Below, piece after piece: positions 14,765 through 22,406 of a DNA stretch of 36,656 bases. Source of the DNA: Nocardia vinacea NBRC 16497. Lineage in GTDB: Bacteria; Actinomycetota; Actinomycetes; Mycobacteriales; Mycobacteriaceae. Both the position numbers and the translations under genes were made by a program. The notes under the pieces were generated by a model, which had not been told where the DNA came from, did no database searches, and saw only the letters and a list, made by a program, of their open reading frames with translations. Where the stretch lies: contig NZ_BAGN01000232.1 of the NCBI RefSeq assembly GCF_000308835.1, forward strand, positions 1 to 36,656. Reading direction: 5' to 3'. The first letter of the stretch is position 1; each line of letters starts with the position of its first letter.

Positions 14765-14830
14765 TTGTTGACATATGTCGAAAAGGTGGTGCACACTCGA
14801 TCCCGTCAGCTTTTCGACATATGTCTCACA
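14765..14830. promoter_or_regulatory. ArsR operator pair between arsR and cadI
   Basis: The palindrome GACATATGTC occurs at 14770-14779 and 14816-14825. The flanks extend the match: TTGTTGACATATGTCGAAAA on the left and, inverted, TTTTCGACATATGTCTCACA on the right, so the two sites face each other about 46 bp apart. One site lies near each divergent start. Confidence 0.75.
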
Positions 14831-14846
14831 AGTGGAGGTAAGTCTC

Positions 14847-15377
14847 ATGTCCCGCATACAGCTCGCCCTCAACGTCGACGACCTCGATCAGGCGGTGCAG
14901 TTTTACTCGACCCTGTTCGATGCCGAACCCGCCAAGCGCAAGCCGGGTTACGCCAACTTCGCCATCGCCGAGCCACCGGTCAAGCTCGTACTGATCGAGA
15001 ATCCCGGCCAGGGCGGCAGTCTCAATCACCTCGGTGTCGAGGTGGAATCCAGCGATCAGGTGCACGCCGAGATCGCGCGGCTGTCGACTGCGGGGCTGTT
15101 CACCGAGGAGCAGATCGCGACCACGTGTTGCTTCGCCACCCAGGACAAGGTGTGGGTCACCGCCCCGGATGCCGAGCGCTGGGAGGTCTACACCGTGCTC
15201 GCCGACAGCGAGACCTTCGGCACCGCACCGCAACTCGCCACCGGCGCGGCGGTCGATGACGAGCAGGCGGTGTCGGTGTGCTGCGGCACCGCCGAGGATG
15301 CCGCCGCCGAGGGTGCGTGCTGCGCTAGCGACGCCAGGAAGGACGCTGTCACCGCCGGCGCATCCTGCTGCAAATAA
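14847..15377 (+). CDS. ArsI/CadI-family metalloenzyme (VOC dioxygenase fold)
   Basis: A 176-residue protein starting at ATG 14847 behind GTGGAGG. The vicinal-oxygen-chelate fold begins RIQLALNVDDLDQAVQFYS. Candidate Fe ligands match ArsI/CadI positions: Gln5, His61 (SLNHLGVEVE) and Glu113 (WEVYTV). The substrate-binding vicinal cysteines are Cys94-Cys95 (ATTCCFA). ArsI enzymes cleave the C-As bond of methylarsenite; CadI relatives are cadmium-induced. The C-terminal tail (about 140-176) is low in complexity and carries three further Cys-Cys pairs (VCCG, ACCA, SCCK), a metal-sequestering look. It is divergent from its ArsR and heads the arsenic island. Confidence 0.9.
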   Translation: MSRIQLALNVDDLDQAVQFYSTLFDAEPAKRKPGYANFAIAEPPVKLVLIENPGQGGSLNHLGVEVESSDQVHAEIARLSTAGLFTEEQIATTCCFATQDKVWVTAPDAERWEVYTVLADSETFGTAPQLATGAAVDDEQAVSVCCGTAEDAAAEGACCASDARKDAVTAGASCCK

Positions 15378-15420
15378 CCGTTCATGGGTTCGTTCATCCG
15401 TTGTTCGTTTGCCCTCGGAT

Positions 15421-15440
15421 TCGATAACCATCAATATCGA
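15421..15440 (+). promoter_or_regulatory. Inverted repeat before the second arsR
   Basis: TCGATA-N8-TATCGA is a perfect 6-bp inverted repeat 33 bases ahead of the chosen GTG start. Size and position fit an ArsR autoregulatory operator for the arsR-aquaporin-arsC operon. It differs from the GACATATGTC sites of the first ArsR. Confidence 0.5.
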
Positions 15441-15473
15441 TGCGTGTCTAATCGAGAGCTCCCGCTGACCGAC

Positions 15474-15821
15474 GTGACCTCACCCACGTGTGAGGTCACG
15501 CCCCTGGCTCGGCAACCCTTGACGGCGCGGGCCGCCGCCGATCTGGCGGCGGTGTTCAAGGCACTATCGGACCCGGTCCGGCTCCGTCTGCTGTCGGTGG
15601 TCGCCAGCCACACCGGCCAGGAAGCCTGCGTGTGCGATGTCTCCGCGGGATTCGACGTCTCCCAGCCCACCATCTCCCACCACCTGAAGGTGCTGCGGGA
15701 GGCCGGGTTGTTGTCGAGCGAACGGCGCGGGTCGTGGGTGTACTACCGAGTCGAACCCGCTGCCCTGCACCAACTTTCGCAGTTGCTGGACATCGCGCTG
15801 CCCGAGGCGCTCGCTCGATGA
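15474..15821 (+). CDS. arsR: ArsR-family arsenic repressor (CVC type)
   Basis: A 115-residue winged-helix regulator. The core reads LAAVFKALSDPVRLRLLSVV, then EACVCDVSAGFDVSQPTISH with the classical As(III)-binding Cys-Val-Cys in the first DNA-binding helix region, then LKVLREAGLLSSERRGSWVY. GTG 15474 gives the usual family length; GTG 15444, which abuts the inverted repeat at 15421-15440, is an alternative, and both starts have weak ribosome-binding sites. The stop overlaps the next gene as ATGA. It should repress the arsR-aquaporin-arsC operon until arsenite binds. Confidence 0.92.
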   Translation: MTSPTCEVTPLARQPLTARAAADLAAVFKALSDPVRLRLLSVVASHTGQEACVCDVSAGFDVSQPTISHHLKVLREAGLLSSERRGSWVYYRVEPAALHQLSQLLDIALPEALAR

Positions 15822-16543
15822 GTGCGCTGTCGCGGCGGCTGCTGGCCGAGTTCATGGGGACCGCGTTGCTGGTCTGCGCGGTCGTCGGCTCCGGAATCGC
15901 CGCCCAACAGCTCTCGCCGCACGACAGCGGCGTGCAGTTGCTGGAGAACTCGACCGCGACCGTTTTCGGGCTCGGTGTTTTGATCCTGATGCTCGGTCCG
16001 GTCTCCGGCGCTCACTTCAATCCCGTTGTCTCGACAGCGGATTGGTGGGCCGGACGGCGCCGTGGTACTGGGCTCACCGCTACCGACCTCGCCGCTTACG
16101 TCGGCGCGCAGGTCCTCGGCGCGGTGCTGGGAGCGGTACTGGCCAACATCATGTTCGACCAGCGTGCCGTCCAGATCTCCACCCACCACCGCGTCACCAC
16201 CGGCCATCTGGTCGGGGAGGTGGTGGCCACGGCCGGACTGATCGCGGTCATCTTCGCCCTCGCCCGCACCGGCCGCGCCGCGATGTCGGCTGCGGCGGTG
16301 GCCGCCTACATCGGTGCGGCCTACTGGTTCACCAGCTCCACGTCCTTCGCCAACCCCGCGGTCACGATCGGCAGAATCTTCTCCGACACCTTTGCCGGTA
16401 TCGCCCCCGCTTCGGTGCCAGCGTTCATCGCTGCCCAAATCCTCGGCGCCGGTATCGGATTCGCCCTGATCGGGCTGCTCTACCCCGCCCCGGCACCGGC
16501 CGAGAACATCGGCACACCGCACCCCGTCACCGGTCCCGCCTGA
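15818..16543 (+). CDS. Aquaporin/MIP-family channel (AqpS-like, arsenite)
   Basis: A 241-residue major intrinsic protein with six transmembrane segments and two pore half-helices. The first NPA box is altered to NPV (SGAHFNPVVS); the second is intact (FANPAVTIGR). The start ATG at 15818 overlaps the arsR stop and the gene is followed 17 bases later by arsC. In Sinorhizobium an aquaglyceroporin (AqpS) replaces the arsenite pump in the ars operon: ArsC makes arsenite, which then leaves by downhill flow through the channel. The same logic fits here, since no ArsB or Acr3 is present in the window. Substrate is inferred from context only. Confidence 0.9.
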   Translation: MSALSRRLLAEFMGTALLVCAVVGSGIAAQQLSPHDSGVQLLENSTATVFGLGVLILMLGPVSGAHFNPVVSTADWWAGRRRGTGLTATDLAAYVGAQVLGAVLGAVLANIMFDQRAVQISTHHRVTTGHLVGEVVATAGLIAVIFALARTGRAAMSAAAVAAYIGAAYWFTSSTSFANPAVTIGRIFSDTFAGIAPASVPAFIAAQILGAGIGFALIGLLYPAPAPAENIGTPHPVTGPA

Positions 16544-16559
16544 AAGCCGCACTCCACCA

Positions 16560-16973
16560 ATGACATCCAAACCCAGCGTGCTGTTCGTCTGTGTCCACAA
16601 TGCCGGACGCTCCCAGATGGCCGCAGCGTTCCTCACCCACCTCGCCGGTGACCGGGTCGAAGTCCGCTCCGCCGGATCCGCGCCCGCCGACCAGGTCAAC
16701 CCTGCTGCCATCGCCGCTATGCGCGAGATCGGGATCGACATATCCGCCGAGATCCCCAAAATCCTCACCGTCGACGCCGTGCGGGGATCCGATGTGGTCA
16801 TCACCATGGGCTGCGGCGACGCCTGCCCATACTTCCCCGGCAAGCAGTACCTGGACTGGAAGCTCGACGACCCCGCAGGCCAAGGCATCGACGCCGTCCG
16901 CCCTATCCGCGACGACATCGAAAACCGCGTCCGTGGCCTGCTCGACGAACTCGGCATCCCGGCACGATCGTGA
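16560..16973 (+). CDS. arsC: Arsenate reductase, low-molecular-weight phosphatase type
   Basis: A 137-residue cytoplasmic enzyme reducing arsenate to arsenite. The P-loop is LFVCVHNAGRSQMAAAF with Cys11 and Arg17 (CX5R). Two further cysteines, Cys85 and Cys89 in ITMGCGDACPYFPGK, match the redox relay of the thioredoxin-coupled Staphylococcus-type ArsC rather than single-Cys mycothiol-coupled enzymes. The Asp of the DDIENRVRGLL region and the DWKLDDPAG motif are also typical. It is the last gene of the arsR-aquaporin-arsC operon and is convergent with the LLM oxidoreductase gene, 25 bases away. Confidence 0.95.
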   Translation: MTSKPSVLFVCVHNAGRSQMAAAFLTHLAGDRVEVRSAGSAPADQVNPAAIAAMREIGIDISAEIPKILTVDAVRGSDVVITMGCGDACPYFPGKQYLDWKLDDPAGQGIDAVRPIRDDIENRVRGLLDELGIPARS

Positions 16974-16998
16974 CCACCGCACCGGCCATCGGGTCGGA

Positions 16999-17859
16999 CT
17001 AGCTCGACATGCCGATGAGCTCGGCGGCGACCCACCGTGCGATACCGGCTGGGTAGGGGGCGGACAGTCCGAGGACGATATGCCGGAAGCCGGCGTCGAT
17101 CGCCTGGCCGATCGAGTCGCGGGTGCTGCCGGGCTGCTCGTAAGAGACCGGCAGGTGGATCGAGCGGGTGATCGAGGCGGGGTCCCGACCGATCTCGACG
17201 CAATAGCGGTCCAGCAGTGCGCTGCGGCGGATGACGTCGTCGATATCGCCGCCGGGGATGTTCCACAGGTCGGCGTGCTCGGCGGCCACGCGCAGCGTCG
17301 CGGCCGATCGCCCGCCGATGAGGATCGGCGGATGGGGATGCTGGACTGGTTTGGGGTTGCAGAACGCCCCGGTGAGCTGGACATGGGCACCGTGGAAGTC
17401 GAACGGTTCGTCCTCGGTCCACAACCGCCGGATGATCATGCAGGCCTCGGCGAAACCGTCTACGGCACTGGCAGTGTCGTGGAAGGGCAGACCGTGTGCC
17501 TCGTACTCGCGCCGAGCCAGCGGATGGCTGGGGCGTGAGCCCACACCGATACCGAAGTCGAGCCGCCCGCCGGAGACGATATCGACCGTCGCGGCGATCT
17601 TGGCCAGCATCGCGGGCGGCCGGAAGCGGTTGCTGGTCACGAGCAGGCCGACGCGCAGTCGCCGGGTCTGTGCCGCCAGGGCCGAGAGCAGTGTCCAACC
17701 TTCGTGGGTCGGTCCGTTCGGGTCACCGCCGATCGGCATGAGGTGGTCGAACAGCCACGCGTGTTCGATCTGCGGGATCGTGTCCGCTTCGCGCCAGACG
17801 CGCAGTACGTCGTGGTAGTCGACCTGCATCGGGGCGGTCATGATTCCGAAACTAGGCAT
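16999..17859 (-). CDS. LLM-class (F420/flavin) oxidoreductase
   Basis: A 286-residue luciferase-like TIM-barrel protein. Recognisable blocks are HAWLFDHLMP near the N-terminus, RLRVGLLVTSNRFRPPAMLA, then IVSGGRLDFGIGVGSRP and, later, PPILIGGRSAATLRVAAEHA. In nocardioform bacteria most members of this class use F420, but flavin cannot be excluded. The chosen ATG (17859) overlaps the end of the aldo/keto reductase gene by 8 bases (ATGCCTAG), indicating translational coupling; ATG 17841 is possible. Both genes are divergent from a TetR regulator and probably form its regulon. Confidence 0.88.
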   Translation of the reverse strand: MPSFGIMTAPMQVDYHDVLRVWREADTIPQIEHAWLFDHLMPIGGDPNGPTHEGWTLLSALAAQTRRLRVGLLVTSNRFRPPAMLAKIAATVDIVSGGRLDFGIGVGSRPSHPLARREYEAHGLPFHDTASAVDGFAEACMIIRRLWTEDEPFDFHGAHVQLTGAFCNPKPVQHPHPPILIGGRSAATLRVAAEHADLWNIPGGDIDDVIRRSALLDRYCVEIGRDPASITRSIHLPVSYEQPGSTRDSIGQAIDAGFRHIVLGLSAPYPAGIARWVAAELIGMSS

Positions 17860-18895
17860 GGCTACCGCCCGGCGACGAGCGACGTCGCAGAGTTGCGTCG
17901 AGGAGGGCGGGTGGCGTGTCGTACTTCTCATCCGGGGCGAGGTCGACGCCGGGCGCGACGATCACATCGATCGCATCCAGTATGTCGGCGGAGAGCACGG
18001 TGTCTGCGGCGGCGAGCTGCGAGTGCAGGTGGTCCATCGTGCGGGGGCCGATGATGGCGCTGGTCACGCCGGGGTGTGCGGTCACGAAACCGAGCGCCAG
18101 CTGGATCATCGTCAAACCAGCCTGCTCCGCGACCTTGGCCAACTGCTCGACAGCATCCATTTTCGCCCGGTTGGCCGGGACTGTGATGTCGAAGCGTTGC
18201 GGCATGAACTTCGAGCGGCTGGTGCTGATCTCCCGACCCGCGCGGACCGCACCCGACAGCCACCCCGAGGCCAACGGGCTCCAGACCAGCACGCCGAGTC
18301 CGTACTGCTCGGTCACGGGCAGCACGTGGGATTCGATGCCGCGCTGCAGGATCGAGTAGCCGGGCTGTTCGGTGACGTACGGGCGCAGGTGGTTTTCCCG
18401 AGCGGCCCACTGGGCCTGCACGATGCGGTACGCGGGAAATGTCGACGAACCGAAGTAGCGAATCTTTCCGGCCCGCTGCAGATCGGTCAGGGCCGACAGT
18501 GTCTCCTCGTCGCTGGTATTCGGGTCCCACCGGTGGATCTGGTAGAGATCGACGTGGTCGACGCCCAGCCGACGCAGGCTGTTGTCCAGCTCGGTGACCA
18601 ACCAGCGGCGCGAACCACCCTGATGATTGCGCTCCGTCCCCATCGGCATGCTCGCCTTCGTGGCCAGCACGATGTCGTCGCGGCGGTCCGCGATGGCCTT
18701 GCCGACCATCTCCTCCGATTCGCCGTCGCTGTACCTATCGGCGGTGTCGATGAGGTTGATCCCGGCCTCCAGGGCGGCGTCGACCATAGCCGTGGCCTCG
18801 TCCTGGGTGGTGCGCCCGATCCGGCCGAAGTTCATCGCGCCGAGCGCGAGGGTGCTGACCTGCACACCGGTGCGGCCCAAAGTGCGGTACTGCAT
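17852..18895 (-). CDS. Aldo/keto reductase
   Basis: A 347-residue NADPH-dependent (alpha/beta)8 reductase. The catalytic tetrad is present: Asp50 and Tyr55 (LIDTADRYSDGES), Lys80 (IVLATKAS) and His121 (DLYQIHRWDP). The cofactor-binding end shows VTSAIIGPRTMDHL. Sequence style (YRTLGRTGVQVSTLALGAMN) is that of the YajO/AKR11-like branch. The ATG at 18895 lies behind GGAGG; an upstream ATG at 18910 would overlap that site. It is the first gene of a two-gene unit with the LLM oxidoreductase and is divergent from the TetR gene, whose operators lie in between. The substrate is unknown. Confidence 0.92.
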   Translation of the reverse strand: MQYRTLGRTGVQVSTLALGAMNFGRIGRTTQDEATAMVDAALEAGINLIDTADRYSDGESEEMVGKAIADRRDDIVLATKASMPMGTERNHQGGSRRWLVTELDNSLRRLGVDHVDLYQIHRWDPNTSDEETLSALTDLQRAGKIRYFGSSTFPAYRIVQAQWAARENHLRPYVTEQPGYSILQRGIESHVLPVTEQYGLGVLVWSPLASGWLSGAVRAGREISTSRSKFMPQRFDITVPANRAKMDAVEQLAKVAEQAGLTMIQLALGFVTAHPGVTSAIIGPRTMDHLHSQLAAADTVLSADILDAIDVIVAPGVDLAPDEKYDTPPALLDATLRRRSSPGGSHA

Positions 18896-18973
18896 GAGGT
18901 ATTCCTCCATGAGAGGCGAGTTCGCGATGCGTGAATTGGTTCCGGCTCGGATGCTCTGACATCCTGAACAAGC

Positions 18974-19013
18974 GGAACCCTGTTCCGATAACCAACATAC
19001 GGAACATTGTTCC
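18974..19013. promoter_or_regulatory. TetR operator pair
   Basis: GGAACCCTGTTCC at 18974-18986 and GGAACATTGTTCC at 19001-19013 are two copies of GGAACNNTGTTCC starting 27 bp apart. They stand between the divergent aldo/keto reductase and TetR genes, so a single repressor could control both directions. Confidence 0.75.
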
Positions 19014-19035
19014 GCTTAACAAGTGGAGTGCCGAG

Positions 19036-19623
19036 GTGGTCGATATCGACAGCGGATCGGGGTCGTCGGCCCCGCGCAAACGGGCCGACGCCCGGCGCAA
19101 CCAGAAGACACTGCTCGACGCGGCCGCTACGGCTTTCGTCGAGTCCGGCGTCGACGTGCCCGTACGCGATATCGCCACCAGGGCGGGCGTCGGCATCGGC
19201 ACGATCTACCGCCACTTCCCGACCCGGGCCGAGCTCATCGTCGCCGTCTACCGGCACCAGGTCGAGGCATGCGCCGAGGCCGGTCCGACACTGCTGGCGG
19301 ACAGCCGCACACCACATGCCGCCCTGGGGCAGTGGATCAACCTCTTCGTCGACTTCCTGATCACCAAGCACGGCCTCGCCGAGGCACTACAGTCCGACGA
19401 TCCCACCTTCCAGACCCTGCACACCTATTTCCTCGACCGCCTCGTCCCGGTATGCGCCCAGCTGCTCGATGCCGCTGCCGCAGCGGGCGAGATTCGCCCC
19501 GACATGGATCCCTACGAACTCCTACGCGGCGTCGGCAACCTCTGCATCGGCGCAGGCAACACACCCCGCTACGACGCTCGCCGCATGGTCGAACTCCTCA
19601 TCGCAGGACTGCGCCACCGGTAG
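19036..19623 (+). CDS. TetR/AcrR-family repressor
   Basis: A 195-residue regulator. The N-terminal HTH spans about residues 12-58: RADARRNQKTLLDAAATAFV, then VRDIATRAGVGIGTIYRHFP and TRAELIVAVY. The C-terminal ligand domain is helical and Ala/Leu-rich with no further motif. GTG 19036 was chosen because GTGGAG lies about 10 bases upstream and because upstream codons would run through the two operators. The paired GGAACNNTGTTCC sites just before it suggest autoregulation and control of the divergent reductase/LLM unit. Confidence 0.9.
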   Translation: MVDIDSGSGSSAPRKRADARRNQKTLLDAAATAFVESGVDVPVRDIATRAGVGIGTIYRHFPTRAELIVAVYRHQVEACAEAGPTLLADSRTPHAALGQWINLFVDFLITKHGLAEALQSDDPTFQTLHTYFLDRLVPVCAQLLDAAAAAGEIRPDMDPYELLRGVGNLCIGAGNTPRYDARRMVELLIAGLRHR

Positions 19624-19677
19624 GTCTCTACGCAGTGCGCACCTGTCCACAACGGTGAAATCGAACCGTTCTGGTTA

Positions 19678-20472
19678 CTACGCCACCGGTTCCGGCAGGG
19701 ACTCGCCCGTCTCCAGCAGGGTCTTGAGGCTGGACAAAATACTCGGCCAACCACCGCTGATTCCGGCCAGGACAGCGCTCCCCGGCTCGAAACCGTCGTG
19801 GATGACAGTCAGTTTCACGGTTTCGCCCTGGGGTTCGATTTCGAAGGTCACCTTCGAGCGGGGCTCGCGCGCCCAGGCCGCCACGTCTTCCGGATTCATT
19901 TCGAAGGTGGCGGCGAAGGCGGGATCGAAGGTGTGCCAGGTGTAGGAGAGCCGGGTGTACGGATCCGACTCCAGGACAACCTGTTCCGGATCCTTGCTGG
20001 TCCAATCCCGTTGGTGCCAAACCATTTCCGAGCCGGGCTGCCAATCGGTGTCGAAGCCGGCGCCCCAGTAGCGGTTGGTGAAGGCCGGGTCGGTAAGGGC
20101 TTGCCAGAGCCGCTCCGGCGTCGTCTTGATGTAGGTGGTGTAGACGAATGCGTTGTCACTCATGGAATTTGCCTCCAAAGCCTGTTTCAGGTCGGCCAGC
20201 GCGTGGACGCGGGCACGGTCGTAGCGGGTGATCCAGCGGTCGGCGATGGCGTTGATGGGTTCGGCGTTGAGGTAGTGCAGTTTTTCGCGACCGCTGCGGC
20301 GGGTGGTGATCAAGTTGGCGGACTCCAGGACCGCGAGGTGCTTGCTCACCGATTGGCGGGCCATATCCAGTTCGGCGCACAGTTCGCGCAGGGTCTGGCC
20401 GTTACGCGCGTTGAGGCTGTCGAGCAGCCTTCGGCGGCTCGGATCGGCGAGCGCTCGAAATACCTCGTCCAT
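19678..20472 (-). CDS. ArsR-type HTH fused to SRPBCC (AHSA1-like) domain
   Basis: A 264-residue two-domain protein. Residues about 1-95 are an ArsR-type winged helix (MDEVFRALADPSRRRLLDSL, RQSVSKHLAVLESANLI) without metal-binding cysteines. Residues about 110-250 are a SRPBCC/AHSA1 fold (VYTTYIKTTPERLWQALTDP, RYWGAGFDTDWQPGSEMVWH, TVKLTVIHDGFEPGS), which in this family binds hydrophobic ligands. In many actinobacteria these two proteins are separate neighbouring genes; here they are one frame. The ATG at 20472 has GGAGAAGG upstream. Two identical operator-like repeats lie just upstream, so it probably represses itself and perhaps the ABC genes beyond. Confidence 0.9.
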   Translation of the reverse strand: MDEVFRALADPSRRRLLDSLNARNGQTLRELCAELDMARQSVSKHLAVLESANLITTRRSGREKLHYLNAEPINAIADRWITRYDRARVHALADLKQALEANSMSDNAFVYTTYIKTTPERLWQALTDPAFTNRYWGAGFDTDWQPGSEMVWHQRDWTSKDPEQVVLESDPYTRLSYTWHTFDPAFAATFEMNPEDVAAWAREPRSKVTFEIEPQGETVKLTVIHDGFEPGSAVLAGISGGWPSILSSLKTLLETGESLPEPVA

Positions 20473-20491
20473 GCCACCTTCTCCCAAATAA

Positions 20492-20537
20492 GCAGCCATT
20501 TAGCTGCGCATTCCAAGATAGGCAGCCATTTAGCTGC
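20492..20537. promoter_or_regulatory. Two identical 16-bp operator sites
   Basis: GCAGCCATTTAGCTGC at 20492-20507 is repeated exactly at 20522-20537. Each is an inverted repeat (GCAGC-N6-GCTGC), and the centres are exactly 30 bp apart, about three helical turns, suiting cooperative binding by the ArsR-SRPBCC protein whose start is 20 bp away. Confidence 0.75.
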
Positions 20538-20631
20538 ATGTCAACCGCAACGCAGGCAAGAAATAGCATTGTCGCTCCGCAATGTAGTAGATATGCTACG
20601 GATCATCCCGATCTCACAACGGGAGGATGAG

Positions 20632-21558
20632 ATGACCATGGGTAATGGCGTCGCGCTCGACGTCGAAAAATTGCGGATGCGGTACGGCACGACCGACGTC
20701 CTGCACGACGTGACGTTCCAAGCCCGGCCGGGCGAAGTGCTGGTGCTCCTCGGTCCGAACGGCGCGGGCAAGACCACGACCATCGAAATTCTGGAGGGCT
20801 TCCGCATGCGCTCCGCGGGCCGCGTCGAAGTGCTCGGTACGGATCCGGCGCACGGCAACGAAGCCTGGCGGGCCCGCTTGGGCGTCGTCCTGCAGTCGTG
20901 GCGCGACCACGCCAAATGGCGTGTACGCGAACTACTTTCGCACCTCGGCTCCTATTACGCGCCGTACCGCACGGATAAGATCCACCGGCCTTGGGACACA
21001 GACGAACTCATTGCCGCCGTCGGTCTCACCGAACAGGCCAACAGCAAGATCGGATCGCTGTCCGGCGGGCAGCGCCGTCGCATGGATGTCGCGATCGGCA
21101 TCGTCGGCCGCCCGGAGCTGCTATTCCTCGACGAACCGACCGCGGGCTTCGACCCACAGGCCCGCCGCGAATTCCATGACCTGGTCCATCAACTCGCCGA
21201 CGACCGGACCACCATCCTGCTCACCACGCACGACCTCGACGAGGCCGAAAAACTCGCCGACCGCATCATGATCCTGGCCGGTGGCCGGATCATCGCCGAC
21301 GGCTCGGCCGACGAACTGTCGCGCCGGATCGCGGGCGAGGCCGAAGTCCGTTGGACCCACGACGGACAACGATTCGTGCACACCACCGCCGAGTCGACCA
21401 AGTTCGTCTACGAGCTGTTCAAACAGCACGGCGACGAGATCGGCGAACTCGAGGTGCGCCGCGCCTCGCTCGAGGACACGTATATGGCGCTGGTTCAGCA
21501 ATACGAGTCCGGCCGGCTCGAAACCGAGGTTCATTCCCTGGAGGAGGTCGCGCGATGA
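20632..21558 (+). CDS. ABC transporter ATP-binding protein
   Basis: A 308-residue ATPase. Walker A is LLGPNGAGKTTT, the signature is LSGGQRRRMDVAIG, Walker B is ELLFLDEPTAGFDPQ, and the switch His is in LLTTHDLDEAEKLAD. A C-terminal extension of about 80 residues follows, as in the drug/lipid-type (CcmA/NatA-like) exporters. The ATG at 20632 lies 6 bases behind GGGAGG; the frame remains open far upstream but that sequence is antisense to the SRPBCC gene. The stop overlaps the permease start (ATGA). Substrate unknown. GTAG-N5-CTAC at 20587-20599 is a weak operator candidate. Confidence 0.93.
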   Translation: MTMGNGVALDVEKLRMRYGTTDVLHDVTFQARPGEVLVLLGPNGAGKTTTIEILEGFRMRSAGRVEVLGTDPAHGNEAWRARLGVVLQSWRDHAKWRVRELLSHLGSYYAPYRTDKIHRPWDTDELIAAVGLTEQANSKIGSLSGGQRRRMDVAIGIVGRPELLFLDEPTAGFDPQARREFHDLVHQLADDRTTILLTTHDLDEAEKLADRIMILAGGRIIADGSADELSRRIAGEAEVRWTHDGQRFVHTTAESTKFVYELFKQHGDEIGELEVRRASLEDTYMALVQQYESGRLETEVHSLEEVAR

Positions 21559-22406
21559 ATCCGATCGATGCCGCCGTACGGGCCGGAACCCGGCGCGGAC
21601 TGATCGAAGTACGGCAATCGCTCACCAATGTGCAGGACCTGTGGGGCATGCTCTTCTGGCCGGTCGCCATGGTCATCGTGCTGTTCTTCATGCGCAACGC
21701 AACCTTCGAGGCGAGCGGTTTCGCACTCGGTTCGCTGGCCCTGCCGAGCATCCTCGGCATGCTCGTCGCCTTCAACGGCATGTTCGGGATTGCCCAGATG
21801 CTGACCTTGGAACGCGAAGACGGAACACTGTTGCGCGCCAAGGCGACTCCGAACGGCATGGTCGGCTATCTGATCGGCAAGATCGTCACGACCGCGGGCT
21901 GGGTGGTCATCCCGTTCCTGATCGTGCTCATTCCGGGGCTGTTCCTGGTCGACGGCACGGCAATGGGCAGCGTCGGTTCCTGGCTGGGTCTGATCGGTGT
22001 CGTCGCACTCGGCATGCTCGCGACGATGCCGGTCGGCGCGGTACTCGGATCGCTGTTCAGCAACCCGCGCAATATCGGGTTCGTCTCGCTGCCGATCATG
22101 GGCATCGTCGCGATCTCCGGCGTCTTCTACCCGATCACCTCGATGCCGGGCTGGCTGCAGGGCGTTGCGCAGCTGTTCCCCGTCTACTGGGTCGGGCTCG
22201 GCATGCGTTCGGCGATGTTGCCGGGCGATGCGGTCGCCATCGAACTCGGTCATTCCTGGCGACATCTGGAAACCATTGCTGTGCTGGGTGTCTGGGCGGT
22301 GGCCGGACTACTGCTCGCGCCGATCGTGCTGCGTAGGATGGCACGTCGCGAGTCCGGGTCGAACGTGGCGGCGCGCCGCGAGAAGGCGATTCAGCGTGCC
22401 TACTGA
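21555..22406 (+). CDS. ABC-2 type permease
   Basis: A 283-residue membrane protein with six transmembrane helices, the permease partner of the preceding ATPase. Family features include LTLEREDGTLLRAKATPNGM, the cytoplasmic coupling segment between helices 2 and 3. Near the C-terminal third is NIGFVSLPIMGIVAISGVFYPITSMP, the usual ABC-2 GxxxP-type motif region, followed by PVYWVGLGMRSAML. Start ATG overlaps the ATPase stop; its own end overlaps the next HTH gene by 11 bases. The three genes are therefore one translationally coupled unit. Confidence 0.92.
   Translation: MNPIDAAVRAGTRRGLIEVRQSLTNVQDLWGMLFWPVAMVIVLFFMRNATFEASGFALGSLALPSILGMLVAFNGMFGIAQMLTLEREDGTLLRAKATPNGMVGYLIGKIVTTAGWVVIPFLIVLIPGLFLVDGTAMGSVGSWLGLIGVVALGMLATMPVGAVLGSLFSNPRNIGFVSLPIMGIVAISGVFYPITSMPGWLQGVAQLFPVYWVGLGMRSAMLPGDAVAIELGHSWRHLETIAVLGVWAVAGLLLAPIVLRRMARRESGSNVAARREKAIQRAY

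Noticed and set aside
15743..17698. A 651-codon minus-strand open frame across the arsenic genes
   Set aside because: It is antisense to the aquaporin, arsC and part of other genes, has low-complexity Arg/Gly/Asp composition and matches no family; a high-GC shadow frame.
16999..18895. LLM and aldo/keto reductase as part of the arsenic island
   Set aside because: They are convergent with arsC and divergent from a TetR gene with its own operators, so they form a separate module.
19798..20631. N-terminal extension of the ABC ATPase frame
   Set aside because: The extension is antisense to the ArsR-SRPBCC gene and covers its operators; GGGAGG before ATG 20632 defines the real start.
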